DNA of 64,000 nucleotides from an uncultured Treponema sp. (GCA_910584475.1 CAJUBD010000009.1:62001-126000); one strand, 5' to 3'. Shown: positions 20,101 through 29,064, numbered from the stretch's first letter. Translations and numbers: made by a program. Notes: generated by a model not told the origin, from the letters alone.

Positions 20101-21156
20101 ATCATCGTGCAAGGAAAAACTAGAACGCAAGTTTTGCGCGTGAAAATTTCCGATGCGGAAGACGCTTGGGAATCGCGGTTGGAAAAAGTTTTTCCGAAAA
20201 CAAGCGCGGCGGAAATTCAAAATGGGCTTCCTGAATTTGCAAAGTCAATTCATCCCTCACTTAGCGAAGCGCGGAAAAATCCCGCGTTCAACATTTGTAA
20301 AAAACATCCGCGTGTTTTAGTTCCAGTTTTTCCTGGAACGAATTGCGAGTATGATATGGCGCGCGCGTTCGCATTGGCGGGTGGCGACGTGAAAATTTTG
20401 GTTTTCCGAAACAACACGAGCGAGACTTTGGGCGAATCTTTGGAAGAACTCGTGCGGCAAATCAAGCGCGCTCAAATTCTCGCGCTTTCAGGCGGATTCA
20501 GCGCGGGCGATGAACCTGACGGTTCTGGAAAATACATTGCAAATGTTTTGCGCGAGGGCCGCGTCGCCGAACAAATTATGAACTTGCTCAAAAAACGAGA
20601 TGGCTTGATTTTGGGAATTTGTAACGGTTTCCAAGCGCTCATAAAGACAGGTCTAGTTCCTTACGGAGAAATTCGCGAGGCGGAAGTCGACATGCCGACT
20701 TTGACTTTCAACACGATTGGTCGCCACATTTCGCGTGTTTGCCGCACTCGCATCGTAAGCGCGACAAGTCCTTGGGCAAAGAACGCGTCTGTGGTCGATC
20801 CGCGAATTCATCTCGTTCCGATTTCGCATGGGGAGGGGCGCGTAATTATTCGCGAGAGGCTTGCAAAGGAACTTTTTGCGAAAGGGCAAATTTTCTCGCA
20901 ATATGTTGACGCGCAGGGCGATCCTGCAATTTTCGAGCCGGACAATCCGAACGGCTCGCTTTATGCGATTGAAGGCATGACCAGCCCCGATGGTCGAGTG
21001 CTTGGGAAAATGGGGCACAGCGAACGAACGATTGGAAGCGAAATGAACGGCGCGGATTTGGATTTGCTGAAAAACGTTGTTGGAAATCCGCTCACAAACG
21101 AAAGCGAGAATTCTTGCCAAAACATTTTTTCCGCCGGCGTAAGTTATTTTAAATGA
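17131..21156 (+). CDS. purL: Phosphoribosylformylglycinamidine synthase, single-chain
   Basis: Catalyses the ATP- and glutamine-dependent step from FGAR to FGAM in purine synthesis. At 1341 residues it is the large fused form that unites PurS-like, PurL and PurQ parts. Seen are the linker/core motif DTYWSDHCRHTTF, the ATP/phosphate motif GGATGSSKVHTQSS, a second core repeat with GKDSMSGTF, and a C-terminal class I glutaminase with GICNGFQAL (nucleophile Cys) and ISHGEGR (catalytic His, Glu). It is followed 27 bases later by metI with its own GGAGG site, so readthrough into metI is plausible. Confidence 0.96.
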   Translation: MFRIYVERQSGFENEAQRILSEAKGFLGISGVETVRCLNRYDIENVETPVAKMAVRRIFSEPQSDRVIFDSLKLNEGETQIIWEPLPGQYDQRADSAEQCLQLLQKTLGENSSRKNHGQKKSEHCDAPRVRTAKVVILTGTISARDAKKIQDYLVNTVDSRLTDDSVPETLKIQTAEPSKIPVVQGFTKFKKSELDAYSKKIGLAMDAADIKFLQDYFVGEGRDPSETEIRVLDTYWSDHCRHTTFLTELKEIKIEKGPYEKLFRNSLKNYEAMRTELYESRSDKPICLMDMAVIGMKFLRKHGKLSDLEVSDENNACSIFIDVHYTHDKHGKKISDKNPAAKTERWLLMFKNETHNHPTEIEPFGGAATCIGGAIRDPLSGRAWVYQAMRVTGAADPTLPLSKTLKGKLPQLKIVRESAQGFSSYGNQIGLTTGQVQEFYHPGYAAKRMELGAVIAAAPAKNVVRGTPQDGDIVILLGGGTGLDGIGGATGSSKVHTQSSVTTAAAEVQKGNAVEERKIQRLFRNEKVGQMIVRCNDFGAGGVSVAIGELAPGLEINLDAVPKKYEGLNGTELAISESQERMAVVVRPCDVKKFIEAASAENLNAVVVATVTSTNRLVMKWRGDVIVNISREFLDSAGARHEAKALIESPAPQSESPLVNPLDSTKKKLGAGATVASKKAAWLSNISDLACCSQRGLGERFDGSIGSASVLFPYGGRFQSTPEAGMVAKIPVEFPCQTDTASFMAHGFDPRVSQWSAWHGAQVSVLSSLAKILCMGANPLNARLSFQEFFGRALDAKTWGYPAAALLGSIDAQVAMGTASIGGKDSMSGTFEQINVPHTLVSFAVAHDNVQNVTSGSFKKSGSKIYLVAVPYSEFLAPNFEAFKINSQILYKLNSAKKVSAMYPVCAGGIAEAVTKMAMGNRIGARLDFLPPNITAKNLGGTKGEENSFENLFAPFYGSVLVETDEDFSKENFANETVFLLGETIREEEIIVQGKTRTQVLRVKISDAEDAWESRLEKVFPKTSAAEIQNGLPEFAKSIHPSLSEARKNPAFNICKKHPRVLVPVFPGTNCEYDMARAFALAGGDVKILVFRNNTSETLGESLEELVRQIKRAQILALSGGFSAGDEPDGSGKYIANVLREGRVAEQIMNLLKKRDGLILGICNGFQALIKTGLVPYGEIREAEVDMPTLTFNTIGRHISRVCRTRIVSATSPWAKNASVVDPRIHLVPISHGEGRVIIRERLAKELFAKGQIFSQYVDAQGDPAIFEPDNPNGSLYAIEGMTSPDGRVLGKMGHSERTIGSEMNGADLDLLKNVVGNPLTNESENSCQNIFSAGVSYFK

Positions 21157-21183
21157 AAAAATAAATTTTGGAGGTTTAAGGTT

Positions 21184-21834
21184 ATGCAAATATTCTTACT
21201 TGTCGGAAAGGCCACACTTCAAACTTTGGAAATGGTTTTTCTCTCCACGATTTTTTCAGGCATTTTGGGATTTCCGCTCGGCGTACTTTTGTGCATGACG
21301 AGTCCGACTGGCATCACTCCGCGTCCTGCGCTCAATCAAATCATAAGCCGAATAGTGAATGTGTTGCGATCGTTTCCTTTTATCATTTTGATGATTTTGC
21401 TTTTTCCTCTTTCACGCCTGATTTTGGGAACGAGCATCGGTACTGTCGCTACAATTGTTCCGCTTTCGATTGCGGCCGCTCCGTTTGTCGCGCGAATCAT
21501 CGAGACCGCGCTCAACGAAGTGAGTCCCGAAGTGGTGCAAGCCGCGCGCGCGATGGGAAGCACGAACACGCAAATTATATGGAAAGTCTTTGTGCCTGAA
21601 GCGATGCCTTCGATTGTTTCGGGAATCACGCTTACGATAATAAATCTGATTGGATATTCGGCGATGGCGGGCGCGATTGGCGGAGGCGGCTTGGGCGATT
21701 TGGCAATTCGCTACGGCTACCAGCGTTTTCGTACGGACGTTATGTTTTGGTCTGTAATCGTGATTTTGGTTTTGGTGGAATTGATTCAATTTGTCGGAAC
21801 GCGAATCGCAAGCAAAATGCTAAAAAATCGCTAG
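21184..21834 (+). CDS. metI: Methionine ABC transporter permease MetI
   Basis: A 216-residue inner-membrane permease with about five hydrophobic helices. The binding-protein-dependent transport (EAA) motif is seen as QAARAMGSTNTQIIWKVFVP, followed by MPSIVSGITLT and the glycine-rich AGAIGGGGLGDLAIRYGY that is diagnostic of MetI. It precedes metQ, but the ATPase gene metN, normally first in the metNIQ operon, is absent here. The start has GGAGG nearby. Confidence 0.92.
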   Translation: MQIFLLVGKATLQTLEMVFLSTIFSGILGFPLGVLLCMTSPTGITPRPALNQIISRIVNVLRSFPFIILMILLFPLSRLILGTSIGTVATIVPLSIAAAPFVARIIETALNEVSPEVVQAARAMGSTNTQIIWKVFVPEAMPSIVSGITLTIINLIGYSAMAGAIGGGGLGDLAIRYGYQRFRTDVMFWSVIVILVLVELIQFVGTRIASKMLKNR

Positions 21835-21859
21835 ACAGGAAATTGCGCCACGGCTTCTA

Positions 21860-21888
21860 TTGACAGAAATGCGATTTTCTGTTAATAC
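21860..21888 (+). promoter_or_regulatory. metQ promoter
   Basis: A perfect TTGACA (21860-21865) and TAATAC (21883-21888) separated by 17 bases, 48 bases before the metQ start. No SAM riboswitch-like structure was recognised between metI and metQ. Confidence 0.6.
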
Positions 21889-21935
21889 TAATGCACATGT
21901 TTTACTATAAAACAAATTTCAATTAGGAGCAGAAA

Positions 21936-22745
21936 ATGAAAAAAATTATCTTGCTTGCAGCCGCGATTCTTGCCACGGCTTCGGTTTTTGCTGCGCCACG
22001 AAAAAAGGCAAAAAAAGATCCGAACGCGCCGCTTGTCATTGGAGCGACTCCCGTTCCGCATGTCCAATTGCTCGAACTTGTAAAGGACGACCTCGCTAAG
22101 CAGGGGGTGAAATTGGACATCCGCGAAATGACCGACTATGTTATTTTGAACGACGCTTTGGAGCAAGGTGAACTCGATGCGAATTTTGACCAGCACATTC
22201 CGTACCTTGAGTCTACGAATGCAGACAAAGGCTATCATTTGGCGAACGCTGGCGGAATCCACATAGAGCCTTTCGCGCTTTATTCAAAGAAACACACTTC
22301 TCTCGCGGCGATTCCTGAAAAGGCGAAGATCGCGATTCCAAACGATCCGACAAATGGCGGTCGTGCGCTTTTGCTTTTGCAGTCGGCAGGTTTGATTAAG
22401 CTTGATCCGAAAGCGGGAATCACGGCCACTCCGCTAGACGTGAAAAGCAATCCGAAAAAATTCCAATTCATTGAAACTGACGCCGCGTCTCTCCCGCGCG
22501 TTTTGGACGACGTGGACGCGGCGGCAATAAACGGAAATTACGCTTTGCCGGCAGGCTTGAGCGCGAATAAAGACGGTCTCTATGTCGAAGGAGCGGATTC
22601 GCCCTATGTGAATGTCATCGCGGTGAAAAAAGGCAATGAAAAAGACGCTCGCGTCGTGGCTTTGGTGAAAGCGTTGCAAAGCCAAAAAGTCCGGGATTGG
22701 ATTTCTGACACCTATCCGAACGGCGAAGTCGTGGCGGCGTTCTAA
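21936..22745 (+). CDS. metQ: Methionine-binding protein MetQ (NlpA family)
   Basis: A 269-residue periplasmic binding protein that feeds methionine to MetI. The NlpA-family signature is clear: VIGATPVPHVQLLEL, MTDYVILNDALEQGELDANF, and IAIPNDPTNGGRALLLLQSAGLI. The signal peptide ends SVFAAP and lacks a lipobox cysteine, so this copy appears to be cleaved by signal peptidase I and free in the periplasm, whereas most MetQ proteins are lipoproteins. The ribosome site is TTAGGAGC. Confidence 0.93.
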   Translation: MKKIILLAAAILATASVFAAPRKKAKKDPNAPLVIGATPVPHVQLLELVKDDLAKQGVKLDIREMTDYVILNDALEQGELDANFDQHIPYLESTNADKGYHLANAGGIHIEPFALYSKKHTSLAAIPEKAKIAIPNDPTNGGRALLLLQSAGLIKLDPKAGITATPLDVKSNPKKFQFIETDAASLPRVLDDVDAAAINGNYALPAGLSANKDGLYVEGADSPYVNVIAVKKGNEKDARVVALVKALQSQKVRDWISDTYPNGEVVAAF

Positions 22746-23065
22746 AATTTCTAGCGGCTGAAAAGTTTTACTTTCAAATCGCTGAAAATTTGTTTCGCAG
22801 CGAAGTGGAAAATCTCAATTCGATAAAATGAGTTTCCATTAAGAAACTCATTTTGAGATCAGTGATGCGAATCGGTTGTTAAAAAATTCTCGCTAAAATG
22901 TGTCGCAAACCAAAGGGTTTGCGTGGCAAGTATTGTGACTTGCTGTCGGGGTTTTTGCGAAAAATTCGCGCGACAATTTTAACTTCGAGTTTGTTGAAAC
23001 AAGCTCGTTTATTTGACTGCGATTTTTCATTTCATTGCGAAACTATGTTTCTAAGGGGAGAAGAA
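22746..23065 (+). repeat. metQ-ribD gap: hairpins and a modular unit
   Basis: The gap begins with a hairpin of 12-base arms (22825-22836 and 22843-22854) that may end the metQ transcript. It is followed by a diverged modular unit in plus orientation: TCGCTAAAATG, a GACAATTTTAAC arm, a GAGTTTG/CAAGCTC hairpin with CGTTTATT, CATTGCGAAAC, and the AAGGGGAG ribosome site of ribD. No FMN (RFN) riboswitch consensus was found. Confidence 0.55.
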
Positions 23066-24286
23066 ATGAAAACTCAAGAGCCAGAATTTGACGCAAGAAT
23101 TCATTCTGAATTTCCCGAAGTCAAATTTATGCGAAAGGCGATTTCGCTCGCAAAAAAAGGCGAAGGCTTTACAAATCCAAATCCGCTTGTCGGCGCAGTC
23201 ATCGAAAAAAACGGCAAGATTCTCGCATGCGGATTTCATCACAAATACGGTGAACTTCACGCCGAACGCGACGCTCTTTTAAATCTCGCAAAAAAAAATC
23301 TTTTGGATGAAGCGAAAGGCGCGACGCTTTATGTTACGCTAGAACCATGCTGCCATTTTGGAAAACAGCCGCCATGCGTCCAAGCAATTTTGGAAGCGGG
23401 CATTTCAAAAGTCATAGTCGGCTCGCGTGACCCGAATCCGATCGTCGCTGGGAAAGGAATAAAATTTTTACGCGAAAATGGAGTTCAAGTATATGAAGAT
23501 TTTTTGCGCGATGAATGCGATGCGCTTAATTTCATTTTCTTTCATTTCGTTACAAAAAAAATTCCCTTTGTCGCGCTCAAATATGCGATGACGGCTGACG
23601 GAAAAATCGCTACGGTCGCTGGAAAATCAAAATGGATTTCCTGCGATGCTTCGCGTGAATACGCGCACATTTTGCGCAAAAAATACGCCTGCATTCTTTG
23701 CGGCATTGGCACGGTGCTCGCCGATGATCCGCTTTTGACTTGCCGAATCAAAGGCGGAAAAGATCCAGTGCGCGTGATTTGCGATTCGAATTTGCGGATT
23801 CCGCTCGATTCGAAAATTGTCCGAACTGCGAAAGAAGTCCCGACGATTGTCGCTTGCGCTCTCGATGAAAAAACTTTGAAAAATGAACGTGGCGAAAATT
23901 TCGATGAAAAAATTTCCGCGCTCGAAAATGCCGGAATCGAAATTCTTTTTTGCAAAAAACACGCGATAAAAAATTCTCCTTCCAAAAAGCAAGACGGGAG
24001 CGAAATTGATTTGAAAAGATTGATGAAACTTCTCGCGAAAAAAAATCTCGACAGCGTTTTGATTGAAGGCGGCGCGAAAATAAATTTCAGCGCGTTGAAG
24101 GCCGGAATCGTTCAGCGTGTTTATTGTTTTGTCGCGCCAAAGATTTTCGGCGGCGCGAATGCCCCTTCCCCAGTTGGAGGCGAGGGCGTTCAATTGGTTT
24201 CGCGGAATTTCACGCTTGAACGAAAATCCATAGCGCAATGTGGCGATGACATTATCTTAGAATACGAAGTTCAACGAAAATCTTAA
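23066..24286 (+). CDS. ribD: Riboflavin biosynthesis deaminase/reductase RibD
   Basis: Carries out the second and third steps of riboflavin synthesis. The ATG at 23066 behind AAGGGGAG gives 406 residues; the longer open frame upstream runs through repeat DNA and is not used. The zinc deaminase domain shows HAERDAL (His65, catalytic Glu67) and EPCCHFGKQPPC (Cys95, Cys104). The reductase domain starts near residue 160 with PFVALKYAMTADGKIA and contains GIGTVLADDPLLT and LIEGGAKINFSAL. First gene of a four-gene rib cluster. Confidence 0.95.
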   Translation: MKTQEPEFDARIHSEFPEVKFMRKAISLAKKGEGFTNPNPLVGAVIEKNGKILACGFHHKYGELHAERDALLNLAKKNLLDEAKGATLYVTLEPCCHFGKQPPCVQAILEAGISKVIVGSRDPNPIVAGKGIKFLRENGVQVYEDFLRDECDALNFIFFHFVTKKIPFVALKYAMTADGKIATVAGKSKWISCDASREYAHILRKKYACILCGIGTVLADDPLLTCRIKGGKDPVRVICDSNLRIPLDSKIVRTAKEVPTIVACALDEKTLKNERGENFDEKISALENAGIEILFCKKHAIKNSPSKKQDGSEIDLKRLMKLLAKKNLDSVLIEGGAKINFSALKAGIVQRVYCFVAPKIFGGANAPSPVGGEGVQLVSRNFTLERKSIAQCGDDIILEYEVQRKS

Positions 24287-24296
24287 AGGCGGAAAA

Positions 24297-24962
24297 ATGT
24301 TCACAGGAATAGTTGAAGAAACCGGAAAATTATTAGGGCTTGAACAAAGCGGCAGTGCGGCAAAAATAAAAATCGCGGCGAGTCTTGTCCTTGACGGAAC
24401 GAAGATTGGCGAAAGTATCGCAGTAAATGGAGTCTGCCTTACGGCGACCGACATCGCGCAGAATTTTTTTGTCGCGGACGTGATGCCCGAGACATTGCGC
24501 CGTTCAAATTTGGGAACGCTCAAAAATGGGAATACAGTGAATCTTGAGCGCGCTATGCCTTGTGGTGGCAGATTTGGCGGACATATAGTTTCTGGGCATA
24601 TCGATGGAATCGGGAAAATTTCCATGATTCAAAACGAAGCGAACGCGATTTGGTTTTACATTTCCGCGCCAAGTGAGATTTTAAAACTTATAGTGCCGAA
24701 AGGTTCTGTCGCGCTTGACGGCATAAGCCTCACCGTGGCGAAAGTCGATTCGGCGCAATTCGCAGTTTCCGTCATTCCGCACACGCAGGCGCAGACTAAT
24801 TTGCTTTTCAAGAAATCGGGCGACATCGTGAATATCGAAAACGACATTATTGGGAAGTACATTCAAAAACTTTTTGGGCAGAATGATTTTTCTTCAGACG
24901 ACTTGCGACAGAAAAATGAAGAAAAAATCACTGAAGATTTTTTGCGGAAAAATAATTTTTGA
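24297..24962 (+). CDS. ribE: Riboflavin synthase alpha chain
   Basis: Converts two lumazine molecules to riboflavin and a pyrimidine. A 221-residue protein with two lumazine-binding repeats: the first opens [10 protein letters not shown] and includes [14 protein letters not shown], the second includes [12 protein letters not shown] and [12 protein letters not shown]. It starts 10 bases after ribD with a weak AAGGCGG site. The last 20 residues are a charged tail. Confidence 0.95.
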   Translation: MFTGIVEETGKLLGLEQSGSAAKIKIAASLVLDGTKIGESIAVNGVCLTATDIAQNFFVADVMPETLRRSNLGTLKNGNTVNLERAMPCGGRFGGHIVSGHIDGIGKISMIQNEANAIWFYISAPSEILKLIVPKGSVALDGISLTVAKVDSAQFAVSVIPHTQAQTNLLFKKSGDIVNIENDIIGKYIQKLFGQNDFSSDDLRQKNEEKITEDFLRKNNF

Positions 24963-25032
24963 TTTACTAGAAGACAAGGAAACGAGGTCGCACAGATTGG
25001 CGTGGCATAATTTCCTTGACAGGAGGAAACAA

Positions 25033-26256
25033 ATGGAATCCAATTCAATTGAGTACAATTCAATTCCCGAAGCATTGGAAGATTTGCGCGCCGGAAAAAT
25101 AATTTTGGCGAGCGACTCCGAAGACCGTGAAAATGAAGGCGACATGATTTGCGCCGCAGAATTTGCCACGACTGAAAACATCAATTTTATCGCAACGCAC
25201 GCAAAAGGTTTGATTTGCACGCCGATGAGCCAAGCGGTCGCCGACCGACTCGGTTTTGTTCCGATGGTTAGCGAAAACACAGACACGCACGAAACGGCTT
25301 TTACTGTTTCCGTAGACCATGTTTCTACCACAACAGGCATTTCCGCTTTGGAACGCGCGGCGACGATTCGAGCCTGTGTAGACGAAGCCTCCCGTCCGCA
25401 AGATTTCAGAAAGCCCGGCCACACTTTTCCGCTTATCGCGAAAAAGGGAGGGGTACTAGTTCGCGGAGGGCATACCGAAGCCACTGTGGACTTGTGCCGA
25501 CTTGCAGGATTGAAGCAATGCGGCGTTTGCTGCGAAATTATGGATGACGACGGAACAATGATGCGCGGCGAAAAAATTTTCTCACTCGCAAAAAAGTTCG
25601 GATTAAAATACATCACAATAAAATCGCTAGCCGACTATTGCCGCGTCCATGACAAGCATGTCGTCCAAGAAGCGCGCGCGAAACTTCCCAGCGAATATGG
25701 CGACTTTGACATTTACGGCTACACCGATGACATCACGGGCGAACATCACGTCGCGCTTGTCAAAGGCGAAATTGAAGACGGTGAAAACGTGCTTTGCCGA
25801 GTTCATTCAGAATGTCTTACGGGCGATGTTTTCGGCTCGAAGCGATGCGATTGCGGTCCGCAGCTTGCCGAAGCGATGCGACAAATTGAAAGGGAGGGGC
25901 GCGGCGTTTTGCTTTACATGCGGCAGGAAGGGCGTGGAATCGGATTGATAAACAAACTAAAGACTTATATGCTTCAAGAAAAAGGCTACGACACGGTGGA
26001 AGCAAATTTGAAGCTCGGCTTCAAGGCCGACCTGCGCGAATATTGGATTGGCGCGCAAATCTTGCGAGATTTGGGAATAAAATCCCTGCGTCTTCTGACG
26101 AACAATCCGCAGAAAATTTACGGACTTGACGGATTCGGCATTCGCGTGGCGGAACGCGTTCCGATTGAAATCGCGCCACAATCTTACGACAAGTTTTATT
26201 TACGCACGAAAAAGGAAAAGATGGGACACATTTTTTCGCACATCGATGTTGAATGA
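25033..26256 (+). CDS. ribBA: Bifunctional DHBP synthase / GTP cyclohydrolase II
   Basis: Supplies both precursors of riboflavin. The ATG at 25033 follows a perfect AGGAGGA; the protein is 407 residues. RibB half: [18 protein letters not shown] and a later [12 protein letters not shown]. RibA half: [20 protein letters not shown] (zinc cysteines), [13 protein letters not shown] and LLTNNP. An unused longer frame extends upstream into ribE. Confidence 0.96.
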   Translation: MESNSIEYNSIPEALEDLRAGKIILASDSEDRENEGDMICAAEFATTENINFIATHAKGLICTPMSQAVADRLGFVPMVSENTDTHETAFTVSVDHVSTTTGISALERAATIRACVDEASRPQDFRKPGHTFPLIAKKGGVLVRGGHTEATVDLCRLAGLKQCGVCCEIMDDDGTMMRGEKIFSLAKKFGLKYITIKSLADYCRVHDKHVVQEARAKLPSEYGDFDIYGYTDDITGEHHVALVKGEIEDGENVLCRVHSECLTGDVFGSKRCDCGPQLAEAMRQIEREGRGVLLYMRQEGRGIGLINKLKTYMLQEKGYDTVEANLKLGFKADLREYWIGAQILRDLGIKSLRLLTNNPQKIYGLDGFGIRVAERVPIEIAPQSYDKFYLRTKKEKMGHIFSHIDVE

Positions 26257-26285
26257 TATGCAAAAATTGACGGAGAAATGGCACA

Positions 26286-26314
26286 TTGAAAAATATGAAA
26301 TTTCGTGATAGAAT
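26286..26314 (+). promoter_or_regulatory. ribH promoter
   Basis: TTGAAA (26286-26291), 17 bases, TAGAAT (26309-26314): the same hexamers and spacing as the purL promoter, but here a 23-base leader with TTAGGAGGAAA precedes the ATG. It lies in the 81-base gap after ribBA and would give ribH independent expression. Confidence 0.6.
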
Positions 26315-26337
26315 ATTTTTCCAATTAGGAGGAAATC

Positions 26338-26802
26338 ATGAAACTAATCGAAGGAAAGGTTGTCGCGCCAAGCGGCATGAAAGTGGGAATCGTGGCATCG
26401 CGATTCAATTCAATCATAGTGCAAAAGTTGCTTGAAGGCGCACAGGACGGGCTTGTCCGGCACGGCGTGGAAGAGGAAAATATCACGGCGGTGTGGATTC
26501 CGGGAGCGTTTGAAATTCCCGTGGTCGCGCAAAAGATGGCGGTCAGCAAAAAGTACGACGCAGTCATTTGCGTGGGCGCGGTGATTCGCGGAAGCACATC
26601 GCACTACGATTACGTTTGCGCCGAAGTAAGCAAAGGAATCGCGCAAGCAAGCCTCTCGAGCGGAGTTCCCGTCCTTTTCGGGATTCTCACCACCGACAAT
26701 TTGGAGCAAGCCATTGAGCGGGCGGGCGCAAAGAGCGGAAACAAAGGCTACGACTGTGCGCTTTCTGCGATTGAAATGGTCAACGTGATGAGGCAGATAT
26801 AA
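26338..26802 (+). CDS. ribH: 6,7-dimethyl-8-ribityllumazine synthase
   Basis: Condenses the RibA-branch pyrimidine with DHBP to make lumazine, the substrate of RibE. A 154-residue protein of normal length with [40 protein letters not shown] (catalytic His region) and [13 protein letters not shown]. Last gene of the rib cluster; a hairpin follows. Confidence 0.96.
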   Translation: MKLIEGKVVAPSGMKVGIVASRFNSIIVQKLLEGAQDGLVRHGVEEENITAVWIPGAFEIPVVAQKMAVSKKYDAVICVGAVIRGSTSHYDYVCAEVSKGIAQASLSSGVPVLFGILTTDNLEQAIERAGAKSGNKGYDCALSAIEMVNVMRQI

Positions 26803-26834
26803 GTTTGATATGCAATTTTTGTCAAAATACGAAA

Positions 26835-26863
26835 AATGATGTCCTTAATTTTAGGGCATCATT
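26835..26863 (+). terminator. Hairpin after ribH
   Basis: AATGATG (26835-26841) pairs with CATCATT (26857-26863), with a further CC/GG pairing inside. The sequence after it has only a broken T run, so termination is likely but not certain. Confidence 0.5.
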
Positions 26864-27655
26864 GCTTGCAGTTTTTCCACAACATATTGAAAAATAAAAA
26901 GAATTAAAAAAAAGCAAATTTTTTTTCAAAACCTATTGATATGCCCTCGTGTGATATAATCTATTTACAAAGGTCGATGGACTTGTAAGAAGTCCGCGGC
27001 ATATTTTTTTATAAAACCATACCTGCGCGCAGGCAAAAGGGGCATCGTCATGGAAGTACCAGAAACATTGAAAGGCGGATTGAAAATCAACGGTGACTAG
27101 ATATGTCAGGCAAGGAACATCAAATCCTGTAATCCACATATCCACAACAATTACAATATGAAAGTTTGATTTTTCCTGCTTGAAAGCGGCATCAAATTCT
27201 TCCGAACGCCTGTCATTTTTAACGCCGCCCAAATAATTGTACAGTTCCTCTTCGTCATTGCTGCCAACGCTTGACACCATTGCGATAAACGGCATGGGCT
27301 TTAATGCCTTTTCAGTGTTTTTGCTTTTTGTCATAATGATTTCCTTGCAGATGTTTATGCGGGCAAGATTCAAGACGAACTTGTGGAGCGTGTTAAGATT
27401 CTGCCGTATGTTATGGCTTTGAACCTTGGCCTGTCCGCCGTCTCCTGCACGAATGTCAGGTCGATCTCCCATATCTGCATTGCTCGCTATGTGGAGAGAA
27501 CTGCCTCCATCCTTTCTGTAGAGCGGATTTCCTTCCCGTATATCGCTAGAAAGAAGTTGCTATTATCGCGGACGAATTTTTCCAATTTCAAAATTCCATC
27601 TCTTTTTTAGGCGAATTGTATACTGAAATCGCGGCGAAAGATTTTGCGCACAAAA
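26864..27655. other. Decayed region around the hsdR fragment
   Basis: Apart from the hsdR piece this stretch has no intact gene. Minus-strand 27480-27600 contains a short open segment (EKFVRDNSNFFLAIYGKEI) ending in a stop, origin unknown. The plus strand at 26964-27100 holds a short open segment reading KKSAAYFFIKPYLRAGKRG that I do not recognise. The pattern fits leftovers of an excised or decayed accessory island. Confidence 0.45.
27095..27420 (-). pseudogene. Type I restriction enzyme HsdR remnant
   Basis: A minus-strand frame of about 105 residues matches the motor domain of HsdR, the translocase/nuclease subunit of type I restriction systems: EIIMTKSKNTEKALKPMPF, RRSEEFDAAF and IVIVVDMWITGFDVPCLTYL. 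The last phrase is the helicase motif that in intact enzymes continues into a DKPL segment; here the similarity stops at TYLV. Both ends are missing and no hsdM or hsdS is nearby, so this is a dead fragment. Confidence 0.7.
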
Positions 27656-28652
27656 TCACATTCGCTTCAAAACTTCGCCGATGTCGCAGTCGATTCCGAG
27701 CGACTTATTTTTGATTTCGGCAGGAATGTAAACTTCGCCTTTGTTGATGCAAATGTAAAATGCGTCGCGGAAATTTTGCGTCATTTGCCAAAACGGATAT
27801 TTTATTCGCAAGAGGGTTTAATACCCCGACACTTGTGTCGGAAGCGTAAACTAAAAGATGCGATTGGAAAAAACAAATCTTTCGATTAGAAAATGAAGGT
27901 TTGTAAAATGGTATTAAACCCGACTAAAATCCATTCCTTACAGAACCAACATACCCCGATGCTCTGCGTCGGGGTATGTTGATTATTCCGGGCGTGTTTG
28001 CGCCGATTCCCAATTCCAAGAACAAAATCTTTTTCGTTTTGTTTTGCGTCAAGAATTTTTTGTAGCGTTCACACGCCTTGTGCCAGCCCTCGTCTTCCAC
28101 GAATGTGTCATCTGCGCGCAAATTCATCAACATCGGCTTTCCGCATTTCGGGCATTTTGGGACAAGCTCACTCGGCACTTTCATATCTTTTTGCTCGGAG
28201 TACATTCGGCGAATTGTTTTTTCGTTGTCGTAAGTTTTTTTGTGGCAAGGCACGCTGCATTGAAAAAGCCCATAGTCGCCCTGCGTATAGAAAAGCCGTT
28301 CTTTGTCGAAGCCCGCTCGCTGAAAACAATGGTCAACATTCGTCGTTATTACGAAATAATTTTTGCCTTGAACAATTTCAAGCAAACTTTCGTAAACGGG
28401 AATCGGCGGCGGAGAAAATCTGTTCAAGTAAACATAGCGCGACCAATACGCCCAATGCTCTTCAAGCGTCTCATAAGGATAAAATCCGCCCGAATACATA
28501 TCGTGAAAATTGTACTTCGCCTCGAAGTCGCTGAAATTTTCGTGGAAACGTTTTCCACTGTAAACATAGCCCGCCGAAGTGGAAAGTCCTGCGCCAGCTC
28601 CAATGACGATTGCCTGTGCGCCTTCGAGTTTCGATTTTAGATTTTCAAGCAA
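27656..28652 (-). pseudogene. Sir2-family gene interrupted by a small palindromic element
   Basis: The intact part (28652 to about 27985; TTG start behind AAGGAAAG) encodes IVIGAGAGLSTSAGYVYSG, TTNVDHCFQRAGF, two zinc Cys pairs (CSVPC and CPKCG) and LGIGANTPGII. The reading then enters an inserted element and stops at 27924. The missing C-terminus resumes beyond it as KYPFWQMTQNFRDAFYICIN and ends at 27656. The position of the catalytic His of canonical sirtuins is Phe here, as in SirTM-type ADP-ribosyltransferase-like members. The truncated product lacks roughly the last 50 residues, so the gene is probably inactive. Confidence 0.75.
27808..27982. mobile_element. Small palindromic insertion (MITE-like) in the Sir2 gene
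   Basis: About 175 bases flanked by the direct repeat TTATTC (27802-27807 and 27983-27988). It contains inverted copies of GGGTTTAATACC (27814-27825 and 27910-27921), a hairpin CCGACAC/GTGTCGG (27826-27841), and a hairpin with 13-base arms around CATACCCCGA (27947-27981). It has no coding capacity. Its removal would restore the conserved Sir2 reading up to KYPFW. Confidence 0.6.
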
Positions 28653-28679
28653 ATTATCTTTCCTTATTATTTAAAGGTG

Positions 28680-29053
28680 AAGTTCGAATTGTTAAGAACA
28701 CGCTTTCGCGATGAAATGCCTTCGCAACGAGCGCGAAGTTTCAAGAGGAAAATACAGTGGATAAGCGAGTTTTCGCAAGAAAACTCGAAATTAAACTTGT
28801 CGCGATATTTTAGCGACAAGTTTAAATGTTCCTTAAATGGTGAGTTTTGAAAAAAAACTCGAGTTAAAAGTTTACGCGCCATTTTAGCGTAAACTTTTAA
28901 CCTTCCTTAAATTTCAGCAAGGAAGAAAGTTTGAACTTTCGACTTGCTGAAAAAGTTGCTTCGCAACAAAGTGAGAAGCAACGGTGGATAAGCGAGTTTT
29001 GGAACAAAACTCGAGTTAAAAGTTTACGCGCCATTTTGGCGTAAACTTTTAAC
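28680..29053 (-). repeat. Three modular hairpin units between flaB and the Sir2 gene
   Basis: Reading with the minus-strand genes, three loop-1 hairpins occur. Two have perfect 15-base arms (29015-29029/29039-29053 and 28863-28877/28887-28901) and one has 13-base arms of a different sequence (28791-28803/28813-28825). Each has a 9-base loop matching TAAAATNNC or a one-base variant. Each is followed by a GAGTTTT/AAAACTC hairpin, and AAGGA separates the units. The 412-base gap holds nothing else. Confidence 0.7.
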
Positions 29054-29064
29054 GTTCCTTTATT

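Noticed and set aside
17131..21156. Frameshift or fusion artefact in the very long purL
   Set aside because: All motifs of the single-chain enzyme are in order in one frame, and this form is known.
21835..21935. SAM riboswitch before metQ
   Set aside because: The gap is too short and shows only a promoter and ribosome site.
22746..23065. FMN riboswitch upstream of ribD
   Set aside because: The conserved RFN blocks are absent; the gap is explained by hairpins and a modular unit.
24850..25032. Long N-terminal extension of RibBA and overlap with ribE
   Set aside because: The ATG at 25033 has an ideal AGGAGGA site and begins the conserved protein.
26964..27100. Plus-strand small gene before the hsdR fragment
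   Set aside because: No clear start with a ribosome site and no recognisable family; noted only as decayed DNA.
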